Origin: Hymenoscyphus infarciens
Taxonomy: Eukaryota > Ascomycota > Leotiomycetes > Helotiales > Helotiaceae
Length of the DNA stretch: 64,000 nucleotides
NCBI GenBank assembly: GCA_001414345.1
Contig: LLCB01000218.1
Span: forward strand, 1 to 64,000
Direction of reading: 5' to 3'
Shown here piece by piece: positions 22,997 through 34,366 of this stretch (position 1 is its first letter; each line of letters starts with the position of its first letter). Both the position numbers and the translations under genes were made by a program. The notes beneath the pieces are model-generated. The model did no database searches. It was not told the DNA's origin and was given only the letters and a program-made list of their open reading frames with translations.

Positions 22997-23790
22997 ATTA
23001 CGTATTTTTAAGTTAAAAACGCTCTAAGAAGCCTTATATTCAGAGGTGAAAACTCTACTATATATATAGAGAAATCAGATTACGTAATATCTCTTTTTCT
23101 ATAATATATCTCTTAAGTCTAGGAAAGTAGTTGCTTTCTAAGTCTATAAACTTAAGCTAAATTATAAAAGACCTCTTAACTAATAGCTTTTTAATTTCTA
23201 TATCTTAGTATAATACTTTAGAAGTACTTCTTTTTATAGTTATTCTACTAGTAGTTCTAGTATTCTTAAGAGTAAATTCCTACTTCTACTTCTAGATTCT
23301 ATCTAACTTCTATCTCTTACTCTAACTCTAGCTTATATAGCTCTAGTTCTAGTATAATTGTAAAGTAAGTAGCGTTTATAAAGATAGTAGCTATTAGCTA
23401 GTATTATATATAATAGCTTTATAGAGTACTAGGCTTCTAAATTTAAAATATATTTAAATATCTCTTAGAGCTTCTAGTTTGAAAAGACACTTCTAAGAGT
23501 AGTAGTAGCTAGCTTCGGGCTTATACCTTCTATAAAGAGCTTCTAAGTACGTATTAGAAGTAAGTATTAAGAGGTTAGTTATACTAACTAATAGTAGAGA
23601 GTATTCTAAATATATAGTAATATTAATTATTATATAGTAGATATATTATAAGAAGTATAGTTATTAAACCGAGCTTATAACTATTACGTATTTTTAAGTT
23701 AAAAACGCTCTAAGAAGTCTTATATTCAGAGAGGAAAACTCTGCTATATATATAGAGAAATCGAGTTATATAATATCTCTTTTTCTATAA
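22997..23790. mobile_element. Pair of 110-bp direct repeats flanking 576 bp (TRIM-like or two small MITEs)
   Basis: Copies at 22997-23106 and 23683-23790 are nearly identical (attacgtatttttaagttaa, then aacgctctaagaag, ending ctctttttctataa). Within each, attacgta at the left is mirrored about 85 bp later by tacgtaat (tatataat in copy 2). Either these are short terminal direct repeats of a TRIM-type element, or two insertions of a roughly 92-bp inverted-repeat element. Confidence 0.5.
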
Positions 23791-24366
23791 CTCTTAGCTA
23801 TTCTAGCTATTATATACTTTACTATCTATTTCTTAAGAATACTAAACTACTTTCTAAAGTCTTCTAATATACTTAGTTTTATAATAATACTATAACTATA
23901 CTATTAAAAGAAGCTAGAATACTTCTTTAAATAATACTTAATATTCTCTCTATACTAGCTATATTCGCTAGCTTTAAGCGTCTCTTTTCTAGCGTTAAAG
24001 CTACTCTATTAGTATAAAGGAATAGTATAAAAGAATAGCTTAGAATAGCTTTAATTAATACTCTTATATACTTATAATTATAATTTAAAATACTAGATAT
24101 AGAAGAAGTAGTTATAATAATAGATAAGAAGATTAAGACTTTATAAAAGAAAAATAACGTATAAATAGTAGAGAAGTAGATAGATTACTTATAAATACTT
24201 TAAGTCTTAAGTTATTTTAATAATAGTTTTCTAAAACTATAGTTATTTATATAGTTAGTTTTACTCTTTTATTAGATAGTTCTACTAATAACTCTAAAAG
24301 TATATATAGTTTTAGAATCTAAAAACTACGCTAAAACTACGATATTTGAACTTTCTACTATACTAG

Positions 24367-25049
24367 TTTTAAAAAAGGTAATTCTTAGTATAAAAAAGAG
24401 ATTAGACGAATATTTATAAACTTACGAGTTATAGTAAAAGAATAAAGATTAATACTAAAAGAGACTTAGTATTTATTTAATTTAATATTTCGTCTACTTA
24501 GAATTTAGAGAAAGTATAGTAAATTTTATAATAATAGTAGATTAAAGAAGAAGATAAGAGTATAGAATAAAGAGATAAGTTTTTATATCTTAAATAGCTT
24601 AAATAAGTATTATTAAATAATCTACTACTCTTATTTTCAACTAGCTTATAGCGAATCGTATTAACTCTTCTGTATTAATTATAACTTAGTATATTTTAAG
24701 CTAGAATATTTTATAAAAAGGTTAAAACACTATATTCTAAATACTATAACACGCGTAGTCTCTAAGAATATAAGCAATTACCCTAGTATAGAGGTTATTT
24801 AGTCTTATAGTTAACTATCTCTACTATATAGAGGACTATACTAAGACGCTATAGCTAAGAGTAGCTATTCTAGAAGCGAGAGAGATATAATAGATTATTA
24901 CGTAGCTAGAGAGATTATATAGACAATACTACTACTCTTCTAATATAGTAGAATAGCGAATTATTCTACTAGTTAATTCTTATATCTTTTAGCTTACTAG
25001 CGTAGTAGTTAAAGATATTTACTTTATCGATTATTATAAATATTAGTAT
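24367..25049. other. AT-rich RIP-mutated DNA
   Basis: No gene and no identifiable repeat family. Confidence 0.5.
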
Positions 25050-26884
25050 AATAAGTTATAAGTTAAGCTTAAATCTATATACTTTTCTTATAATCTAAGC
25101 TTTTTTAATATTAAGACTTTCTCTCTCTTTTCTCTAAAAATTAGAAAATAAAAGTAAGAGTTAGAGCTATAGCTAGTAGGCCTCTCTAAGCGAGATAACT
25201 CTCTATCTTAATTTCTAATACTCTCTTTTTAAAAACCTATTATAATTTAACCTTTTAACTAAAACTCTTTAAATTAAAGATAGTAGACCGAATTCTCTCT
25301 CTCTCTTATATATATAAGCCTAGCTAGAATTGGCTTATACTAAAGCGTACTAGAGTATACTAAGCTTAAATAGATAGAAAATCTTAGAGCGCTATTTTTA
25401 AAGAATTAGAGATATCTAAATCTACTATATAAAGGATATATAAAGCTGATTTAAGTTAAATAACCTATAAAGAGAAGTAATATTAAAAGAGATTACTATC
25501 TAAATAATATATCTATTAAATTCTTTAGTTTATATCTTAAAATTATACTACTTATTAGATATCTTTTTTATAAGTTAAAAATGCTTTTAACTTACCTACT
25601 TCTTCTTATACTATCTATTAAGAACTTCGCTATACTAGCTACTAATAATATATTATATATTCTCGACTCTTTATTAGCTAAATATAAGTAAAGAAACGTC
25701 TTACTTTTATATTATTATACTATTAGTAGAGGATATTAGATTAGATAGCTACTTATAAGTAAAAGAGAGACTAGAGGAAGGTTATATAGTTAAATAAGTA
25801 TATATTTAAGCTTAGAAAGAGCGAGAGAGTCTAGGTAATATAGTATATAGACGAAAAGAGATATCTAGACTATATTTAGTTAATATATTACTTAAGAAGA
25901 GTATTAGTTATAATTTAGAGTATAATTAGCTAGGATTATAAGTCTCTCTTATCTTTTTAGAGAAGGAATAAAGCTATAAAGAAGTGAATTCTTAGGCGTA
26001 TAAGAATTAAGTTCTTAAACTAGTTATCTTTCTACTATTTAATAAGCTTAGTACTGATTATATCTTTATAGAGAACGGTTTAAAGATATATAAAGAATAT
26101 GCTTATTTAGCTAAGCTTAAATATAACATTTATAGCTTTAATTAGCCTTCTTCTTTATATAATTTAAATATAATAGAGAAGGTCTAGTAGTAGATAAAAG
26201 AAGAGTTAAAGAAGTTATCTTTTATATCGACTTCTAAGAAGAGATTAATTAGAGAGATTTAAAGGCTCTAAGATTTAGTAGATCTACGTAATTATAAGTA
26301 ATATACTAAGCGATTAACTTATAAGTTAGAGGATATTATTAAAGTAAAAGAATTAGCTACTATTTAATAATAATATATATAAGTTTTAAAGTAAAAGACT
26401 TAAAGTTAGATTTATAATAGATTTTTAAGTAATAAGTATTAATTTAGTAGAGTTCACTTAGAGAGCTTACTAGCTATAGCTCTAACTTTTACTTTAAAAA
26501 AGATAAAGCCTAGCTAGAAAGAAATACTATATTTAATTATCTCTTTTAAAATAAATATAATAGAAGTAAACTAAAAGATAAATGATTCTTAATATAATCT
26601 CTTTTCTTAAAAAAAAATTAATACTCTTATAAGATTAAAAGACTATACTAAGACTCTATAAAAATTAAGATAAAGATAAAATTCTCTATTTTTATTTTAT
26701 AAAGTTTATAAAGTATAAAGAGAGATATAAGCTTCTTCTTTTCTATTATTATAATAGTATATTATATATTATTATTAATTAATTAGTAAAAAAGTACTTA
26801 AAAAGAGTAGAAATTAAAGAGTTTTCCTAAAAAGCTTAGCTTATAAAAAAAGTAAGTAAATATAAACTTAACTCGTAACTTACT
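25050..26884 (+). mobile_element. RIP-degraded Tc1/mariner-type DNA transposon
   Basis: The terminal regions are inverted relative to each other: left ataagttataagttaagctt at about 25051-25070, right aaacttaactcgtaacttac at about 26864-26883. The flanking TA is consistent with a TA target site. Between them the plus strand reads a broken transposase. A helix-turn-helix-like block (SAIFKELEISKSTI) lies at about 25385-25440. The C-terminal DDE-type region lies at about 26040-26200: FIENGLKIYKEYAYLAKL, then a block equivalent to the family's WPPSSPDLNPIEKVW. Trp codons are stops, and the catalytic Asp positions read Asn. The length of about 1.8 kb is usual for this superfamily. It is inactive. 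Confidence 0.75.
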
Positions 26885-27557
26885 ATCTCTTTATTTTCTT
26901 TATTTTTAGAAAATAGTAAACTTAAGTATTCTATTAGCTCTTAGCTAGAAGAACTATTTTTCTACTAATAATTAATATATTCTTCGTTATTCTTAGAAAT
27001 CTAGTAATAATTAGCTTATTTAAAATAATATAGTAAATACTATAGATCTCTCTTAATATACTACTATTAATATCGCTATCTAAGTCTATCTAGAATAAGC
27101 TAAATATCCTATATATAATTTTAACTTTAGAGACTAATTCTATAACTTTTATTCTTCTAACTATTTTAGAAAAGTATTTCTAATAAAGATAAAGAACTCT
27201 ATTATCTTATACTTTCCTAATCTTACTCTCGACTATTATTTAAAAGAGAGTAAACTTTTAAAAAAATCTTAGTAAATAAGCTACTAATAAGATATTATAC
27301 TTATATATATCTAAGTAATAAGTTATTTATAAGTACTTAGAAGCTATTACTTACGCTCTACTATAAATCACTCTATCTTATCTACTCTACTCTCGATAAA
27401 ACTATTCTTCTCTCTTATTCTTCTAAAGAAAAGATATACTCAGCTTACTCTATATACTCGACTCGAAACTAGAGTATAAGAAATAGTAAGAAAAATAGAA
27501 CTTACTCTTCTCTAATTCTAAACCTAAGTAGTAGTAGAGTATAAAATTATAATCTCT

Positions 27558-27588
<31 letters not shown>

Positions 27589-28399
27589 TAAACACAACTC
27601 CTGTTTTTACTCTTAAAAAACTAATAAAAAAGAAAATAACTTAGAATACGAGAAGTTTTTTTTACTCCGAGATCTAAAGCTTATTAAAATATAATCTAAC
27701 GCTTTCTCTAAAAGAGTATAAAGCTCTATTATTATTTTTATTTCCTAAGAATCTACTTAAGCTAACTCTAAGATTTCTCTATTCTAATAAATATAAGATT
27801 CTTTCTTTATAGATAGCTTTAGTAACTATAGAAACTAGAACTTTAAAACTAGATCTACTATCTACTACTTCTCTATCTTACTTCTACTATATTAACTAAG
27901 TAGAGTAGAGTAGTAGTAACTATACTACTCTACTCTACTTACTACTACTTATCTTACTACTACGTAGTACTCGATTAATCTAAACTACTTTGAACTAATA
28001 CTAACTTATACTATATTAGTATTAGAATAATTTAGTAAGAAGTTTCTATATTATTTATCTTCTTCTTAAAAGAAGTAAATAAAGACCTAATACTATATAA
28101 TTTCAAAGATAAATTTTCTTCTACTATATCTTTTAGTCTTTTAATTATTTTTTTCCTCTCTTTTTATAGACTACTCGAGTAGTACTTAAGTAGTTACGAA
28201 TAACTACTCTACTCTACTCTACTCTAATTAAGACTTATCCGAGTAGTTATTAAGTAGTTAAGTAGTTAAGTAGTTAAGCAGTTTATTAATACGCTGTTTA
28301 TATTAATAAACACTATAAACAAAAACCTATTCAAATATAAATAAAGAAATATACTTAATTTTAATAATTTTTTTAGATTGAATAAATGCTCTTATACTA
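26885..28399. other. AT-rich non-coding DNA with microsatellites
   Basis: Contains a CT microsatellite (27552-27582), tandem ctact and agtag pentamers around 27897-27960 that form inverted runs, and repeated gtagttaa octamers at about 28245-28280. No gene. Composition returns to normal close to 28390. Confidence 0.65.
27552..27582. repeat. CT microsatellite
   Basis: About fourteen uninterrupted CT dinucleotides are directly visible. Confidence 0.9.
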
Positions 28400-28664
28400 C
28401 TAATATCTATGCATATAAACAAAGAACTCTCCAAAGCAAACCCCAAATCCCAAAAGGAAAAATATAAAATATAAATGAGAAGGAGAAAAACGCCCTATAG
28501 TATAACACCTATCTATAAAAATTCCCAAAAAAGAGGCAAATTTGGTATCAATTACTCCACCCAGAAAAAGTCCTCTTCTCATTTCTTTCCAAAGTCGAAG
28601 AGTCCTTCCTTCTTTCTAAATATGTTCTTCCCCCTCTCTCCCCCTTTCTCCCCAAGTATCCTCT

Positions 28665-30173
28665 CTACTCAGAAATCATAAGAGTAGCACTTCCCCCCAC
28701 AACCCCAATCATAACCAGCGCCGTCAAGAACCCCGCCCCCACGCGATCCTTAGTAGTAATCGGTTTATTCAACAGCGTCTCCGCCGTACTACTACTAGCC
28801 CCCGCATCGTTATTCCCCGTACTATTCCCCGTCCCCTTGACCTTACTCGCCCAATCCTTGCTCTGCCCAACTAAATTCCCTTGCACAATTTCCAAAACTG
28901 CCATCTGCTCACCCACACCGGAAGAGCCGTCGTAAGAGCCAGTATCCCATTTAAGCCCGCATTGCGTGCCTGAAGTACCGCCAGAGCAGGATTTTAAAGC
29001 TGCGGTGGCGGAGGAGAGGAGAAGGGGAGTGATGGTGGAAGCGGTGAAGGGAGCGAGACGCGTGGTGGCGGCGAGCCAGCGGGAGAGGTAGGCTTTGAAG
29101 GAGCGTTGGTCTACATTGCATTGTCCACTTTCGCAGAGTTCGTGCATGATGCCGTTTGTGAAGAAGGTTGCGACGGTTTGATTCAGCAACCCTTGGACGC
29201 GTTCTTGCCAGAGGGATTGTGCTGTTCCGTTTGTCTGTATCAAACCAATTAGTCTCTCCAACAACAATAAAAAGTCCATAGGAAAACAGAAGAGGAAGAA
29301 GAGGAGGGGGAGTGGCATACCATATTATACATACTCGCCGCACCCAGCAGGTAAATCCCGGCATTATAAGACCACTGATTATGATCCTTCGACGTACAAT
29401 TATCCCCAATATTCGTCCCATCATACACCTTATACGTCCCCGGCTCCACAAGCCCCTCATTATAAACCCAATCCCACGTCTTACTCGCCCATTCCGCATA
29501 CGTAGCATTCCCCGTATACAAAGCTAACCTCGCGCCCAAATTAAAAAAACATCCATTCGAGATGGTATTCTTATAATTATATCCATTATTGAATGGGAAA
29601 ATCTGCCATCTCAGTCCCCCAGCGCAATTTGCGGCATCCCATCGCGAAGCCTGCGTGTTGAAGACTCCTTGTGCCAAAGCTAGCCAGCCAGGAGCGGGTT
29701 TCGCAAGTTCAGGGAAATTCACTTCGGCCGCTGTCATGGCGGACATTCCCCAGAAGCCTTGATCGTCGTTTCCGAGGGTTTTGGTCTGGTTTTCGGGCAT
29801 GTAGTCCCATTCGTCGCCGGTTTGGTGGAGCATTGCTTGTGAGGTGATGGCGTTGTAGGATTCGTCGCCGGTGTAGTACCAGTAGTTGATCATGGAGCCG
29901 AACCTAACAATTATCATATCAGTATGATGCTTCGATATCAAGTTGAATTGGGGAGGAGACGAACATAGCACCTGCTTCCCACCAGTAATAGGGGTCTGGT
30001 AAGTTTCCTGGGACATCGCCGGGATTGTTGCCGGTGTAGAAACTCATCAAGTCTTTGGCTACGGTCTTTGCGGCGGCTTTGATTCCTGTTGCTGTGGAGA
30101 GGTCTGCTGTGATGGCTGCGTTTGCACCTTGGCCAGCAAGCGCGCAGAAGGTCACCGCTGGGAGGAAGCGCAT
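28665..30173 (-). CDS. GH76 endo-1,6-alpha-mannanase, GPI-anchored (Dcw1/Dfg5 family)
   Basis: Exons 30173-29965, 29903-29321 and 29234-28665 (introns 61 and 86 nt) join to 453 residues. The N-terminus is a signal peptide ([19 protein letters not shown]). The glycoside hydrolase 76 signature follows: [20 protein letters not shown] across the first splice junction, the adjacent catalytic Asp pair in [27 protein letters not shown] and [17 protein letters not shown]. The C-terminus is Ser/Asn-rich and then hydrophobic ([20 protein letters not shown]), typical of a GPI-attachment signal. In yeast, Dcw1 and Dfg5 act at the plasma membrane and wall, and are thought to cross-link GPI mannoproteins to glucan. 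The length is normal for the family. The gene ends about 270 bp from the AT-rich block edge yet shows no RIP damage. Confidence 0.93.
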
Positions 30174-32178
30174 TATGAGGGGTTTTGTATGGAGATTTCG
30201 AGGTATTCGAAGGGGTGTGTACTAAAGACGTGTACTCGAAGCGAAGTGGTGTTCTCGATGGGGTATGTACAATAAAGAAGGAAGAAAATGGAACCTGGAA
30301 ATAGGGAGACCCTCGAGCGAGTGACAAGGCAAACAAAGAGCAATCAATCCCTCGAGATGTAGAAGAATGGATTGTCGAGAAATAGAAGAACAAAATAACA
30401 AATTAAGTTTGAAATGTACGACTTACGATCGTCGTCGTCCGTATCAGAAGATCAATACGAATCTTTCAGATGAAAGTAGAAATAGAAAGGAGGGAGTTCA
30501 AACTTTGCACAGCCCCAACCAGCCCTGGTGGAAAAGGTTGGGGATGGCTGTGCTTGTGAATGAAGGTCTCCGTAGGCTATGAGACTATTACTAGTACGCA
30601 TGGGGAGGCTGGAGACCCCAGTTTGCTTTTTGTGGCAGACCTGGGCCAATGCCGTGAATGTCCCGTGACTCCCGTCTGGCTTGATGCTGCCCTGCCCTGG
30701 TCAACTTTGATACGGCGGACGAACAAGCGCAAGGAGCTGCCAAGCGCTATCCAGCTCATCGTTTGAGACACCGAGAAGGACGTTGGCAAATTGCAATCCA
30801 GATCTCGAAAGCCTGAGCCGAGTAAAGAGAAAGCCCGTATGGATGATGTGATACGGTTATGCTCAAGACGACCAATTACCGTATTTCTCGGGTATGGTGA
30901 GATTCTTTTCTCAGGTGCTGATGGCGATGGGACGTTACTTATGAATTCAGATGAAAAAAATGAAAAAATTCGGCCGCGAAGAAAAAACTTAATTTTGACG
31001 CAAATAGCCGCTACCTGTCTAGGCAGTGGAGGGCAGGGTTTACCTCTAGAGCACGTGATTAGCCCCAAATCGGGATTCCTTCAAACTCTCCTTGTTCACG
31101 GCCATTTTCGTCCCTTCTCAGAGGCCCATAGGTAGTCCAATCCAAGAACCTTGACCCATCAGATAACTTTAGCCAAACCATAAACTTCAGACGATTCATT
31201 ACCCGCTTCCAAGTCCCAACTCAAGACAATAACAAGCCTACCTAGCCAAGCAGCTTGTCACCAGTCCAGTTTGCCCAGCTAGAAGGAAGCTTTCGCAATA
31301 TGATCTTCTACTACTTATTACGGTCATCCTTTTTTGACGACAGAAGTCGGTACGTGTAATCCATAACCCATAACCCATAACCCCAGCGCCTGCGATAGGT
31401 AAGCATAATTAACATCAAACCCGCCAAGACGCGTTGAAACCCTGTCCGCGTTTCTAGAATCGCGCAGTATCCATCACCTACCTACCTACCTCGCATTCAT
31501 TCTTTCAATGTCTATGTATCAACTTGAAGCTTTACTTTTCTTTCTTTCTTTCTACAATAAAATTCATGCTATGCTATGTGTGGGTGCAGTGCAGTGCAAT
31601 CGAAGTCTTGAAGAAAAATTCACTGAAAAATTCCGTCTTTTTTTTGGAAATTCAAATTTCTTGCCCATTTAGTTCTATTTTATTTTTTGTGGTAACCACC
31701 ACGATGTTGGGTTTACAATTACATCTTCTTTGTTGTAAGAATCTTTGTCTGGAGAGGGAATTGCTGTGAATTACTGCTATGATTTGGTTCAGAGGGTGGG
31801 GTGGGTGTTTTGGAGTTTGAGAGACGAGAAGTGAGGCTTTGGATGGTGTGGGGGGGCTAGGAGACGGAAGTGAAGATGGGTGTAGGGTTCTTGAGTCGTC
31901 GATGTTAAGGGTGAAGAGTCAAAGAGAAGGAAAGATCAAAATAGCAAAGGGCCATTGGATATCTAGGAGAAAGAACACAAGTTTTAAAAGGGGGAAGTGT
32001 ATGGCGAAGCACAAAAAGCAAGAGTTCAAGGGAAACCGAGATTCCAGGTGGACAACAGAATAAAGATCCTTCTGTCTTCGCAAAACCGATGGGGGTATTT
32101 TCGTATATACTTCTCTCCAACCATTAACTCGCCTTCCCCCTCCCATCTCTCATTCTTTATCCTGTTATCCACATCCCA
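30174..32178. other. Intergenic between GH76 gene and actin-like gene
   Basis: It holds the 5' flank of the GH76 gene and the 3' flank of the actin-like gene. Overlapping frames on both strands at 30577-31135 and 31839-32392 have no domain, poor start context or overlap the actin 3' end, and look spurious. No RNA gene recognised. Confidence 0.6.
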
Positions 32179-33506
32179 TTACAAACACTTCCTCAGCACA
32201 ACATCAGAACCACTCTCCTCATACTCCGCCTTCGAAACCCACTTCTCCTCCCAGGAACTCAAAGAAGCAAGCATAGAACCCCCAACCCAAACAGAGTACA
32301 GTCGATTATCTGGTGCTTCAATCTTGGCTTCAATCCCTTTTAGCGATGTGTTCGTGAGTTCCTTCTGTAGACGTCGTGAGAAACCTGGGTAGAGTGTATT
32401 GCCGCCGGCCTGTTCAAAATCAGTCCTTCATTCTAAATATCATGCTCGGAGATTTTGACTCACCAAAACAACATTCCCAAACATTTCCTTCTGCAACTCA
32501 GGATCGGTCTTCATGATCGAATTGAAAATCTCAACACTACACCCCGGTTGACTAAGTCCCAAACACGTGGCCTGGAAATTCGCTTCCGGTCCCATAAACC
32601 GTTCTCGTCCAACGACGATCACCTTCCCATCGGGTAACTCGTAGGTCTTATCTAGAGAGCGTTCGGGCATATGTGCGATCTGGATATCATACTCGAAATC
32701 TTGGGCCACATATCCGACTTTTTCTTTTATCGTGTTGGCTGCTTCCTTTTGCTCAACCTTGTTAAGGTTGGGGAATGCACTCCCTTCTCTCTGGTTTAGG
32801 ATTTGCTTCATGTAGTCTGTGATATCGTCACCGGCAATATCGTAGCGACGAGCGATGTTGTGTAAGGGAACCCCATCATGTACAGGAACAACATGTGATG
32901 TTCCGAAGCCGGAATCCCATACTACACCGGTTTTTCGGTTTGAGGCGTGGAGAGCTAAGACGGAGGAGTAGGTCGTGGTGTAAGCGGGTGTTTTGAAAGT
33001 TTCGAAGAGGATTTCTGGGATGCGTTTTTGTTGGGATTCTTGGGTGAAGGAGGGGGTTGCTGTGAAGATCCGGTGGTCTTTTACATCCGTTTTGAGCTCA
33101 TTTGAGAATACGTGCTGCCAGATTTTTTCGAGGTCGTCGTAGTTTGTGATTGTACCTTGTTCGATGGGCTGTTGGATTGAGAGGAGGCCTCGACGGGATT
33201 GGGCTGCTGAGCCGATGTATGTTTCTTTGCTGTTTGGGAGTTAGCTTTTTTCCCTTAAGTTGCAAATCAAGATCGTACCGTGCATCTTTAGAACGACCGA
33301 TGATGGAGGCTATTTTGAGGTCGTTTAGTAATATATAAATGAAGGATGCGGAGAAATAAGCTTACGGGATATGATTTTGGGGGTTGAATCTCCAGAAAAC
33401 CCAGCTTTTATGGTTCCTGATCTGATAAGTAGTAAGTAAGTGGATTCTCGGTCAAAACAGAAGTTGCTTACCCATTGTCAAGGACAACGGCTGGTTTTCC
33501 GGCCAT
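32179..33506 (-). CDS. Divergent actin-family protein (actin-related protein), 372 aa
   Basis: Five exons (33506-33472, 33421-33366, 33309-33279, 33229-32464, 32409-32179) keep frame and give 372 residues, actin length. Actin-fold motifs are clear: DNGSGTIKAGFSGD near the N-terminus, RRGLLSIQQPIEQG, DSGFGTSHVVPVHDG, DLTDYM-like DITDYMKQIL, YELPDGKVIVVGRERF, LAGGNTLYPGF and the C-terminal WVGGSMLASLSSW and KAEYEESG. Several features differ from conventional actin. The segment between IIGRSKDAR and KETYIG is about 7 residues shorter, removing most of the DNase-I-binding loop. The residue equivalent to catalytic Gln137 is Ser129. The Asp of DSGDG is Phe149. It is therefore not the main cytoskeletal actin and is probably a lineage-specific actin-related protein with altered nucleotide hydrolysis. 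It shares an 860-bp divergent promoter with NBS1. Splice sites are my inference from frame and family. Confidence 0.85.
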
Positions 33507-34366
33507 TGCGCTTGTTGGTCAATTGACTGGCTTCGCGATGATGAACCAGAATTTCAGTATCAATCAGACTTCTTATAATTCACAATTCTCGTTCAGCTCT
33601 TCAACGCATAAAAGGAGAGAAGTCAAATCGGTCTGGCCGGTATCAAAGAATCAAGGTAAAGAAGTTTGTGATCCAGTGCGGGTATCCTTCGGGACAATTC
33701 TGGAAAGCTTAAGGAAAGGAAGGAATCGGAAGGATTGTCAAGGCCACGAAGCCTTTACGAAGAAGCCTGGATTCATCTATTCGTGACGAGGTCGGGATCA
33801 ACCTGGTTTACCAACGACGTCTTTTAAAAAGGCTAGGAGGGTGAAGTATAGAGTTCTTAATCTTCAAGATGTTTTCAACCAACGAAGGAGAGGGAAGTTG
33901 TGGTTCGGACGATCAACGCGGGGTGATCTGACTGATCTGACTGATCTGACTGATCTGATCCAAATCTCTTGGCGAACCAGCAGGGATTGGAAATAGAAAA
34001 GGATAAGGTTTCCAGCCTGACAGCAACCTGGAAGCCCTCTCGCCGTGGAAGGCAGACTTTGATTGCGGAGGGCCATTTTGAACCAAATTATCTTCGTTCC
34101 AGAAAAAGTGTGCCGAGCCGACGGGACGGCGTTAGTAGAGTAGCGTGGAAGTGGCAAGTGGGCCCTTCAAAAAGGCAAAAAGGGGTCAACCCGACCCGAC
34201 GGGACCGCGGGATATCTACACGTGATAAGGCGCTTGAGACGTGACGGGAATTCCCGTCAGGGCAACCTTCCCCAAATCCATTCACATCGTCGCGACAACT
34301 CTAACCAACACCCAACGACATACCACAATATCTGCAGCCAGGTGCTGACACGACCCGAACCAAACC
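33507..34366. promoter_or_regulatory. Divergent promoter region between actin-like gene and NBS1
   Basis: The 860 bp lies between two divergently transcribed starts. It contains four tandem copies of tgatctgac (33924-33960). Small frames on both strands here have no support. A shared regulatory role is plausible but not shown. Confidence 0.5.
33924..33960. repeat. 9-bp tandem repeat in the divergent promoter
   Basis: The unit tgatctgac is repeated four times with the last copy incomplete. It is directly visible and could be a binding-site array or simple slippage. Confidence 0.85.

Larger units (their letters stand above)
22490..24366. mobile_element. Non-coding repeat element, long copy with nested insertions
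   Basis: Both ends match the element at 15709-16520. The copy is about 1 kb longer, largely because a short interspersed repeat (starting about 22759) and a pair of direct repeats (22997-23106 and 23683-23790) lie inside it. Fully RIP-mutated, no readable protein. Confidence 0.6.

Noticed and set aside
27897..27960. Alternating agtag/ctact runs considered as a CRISPR-like or regulatory array
   Set aside because: Simple pentamer repeats without unique spacers in a eukaryotic AT-rich block; microsatellite slippage is sufficient.
30577..31135. Overlapping frames of 163 (minus) and 114 (plus) codons
   Set aside because: Mutually antisense, no recognisable domain, poor start context; probably intergenic.
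31997..32392. 131-codon plus-strand frame
   Set aside because: Its 3' half is antisense to the last exon of the actin-like gene.
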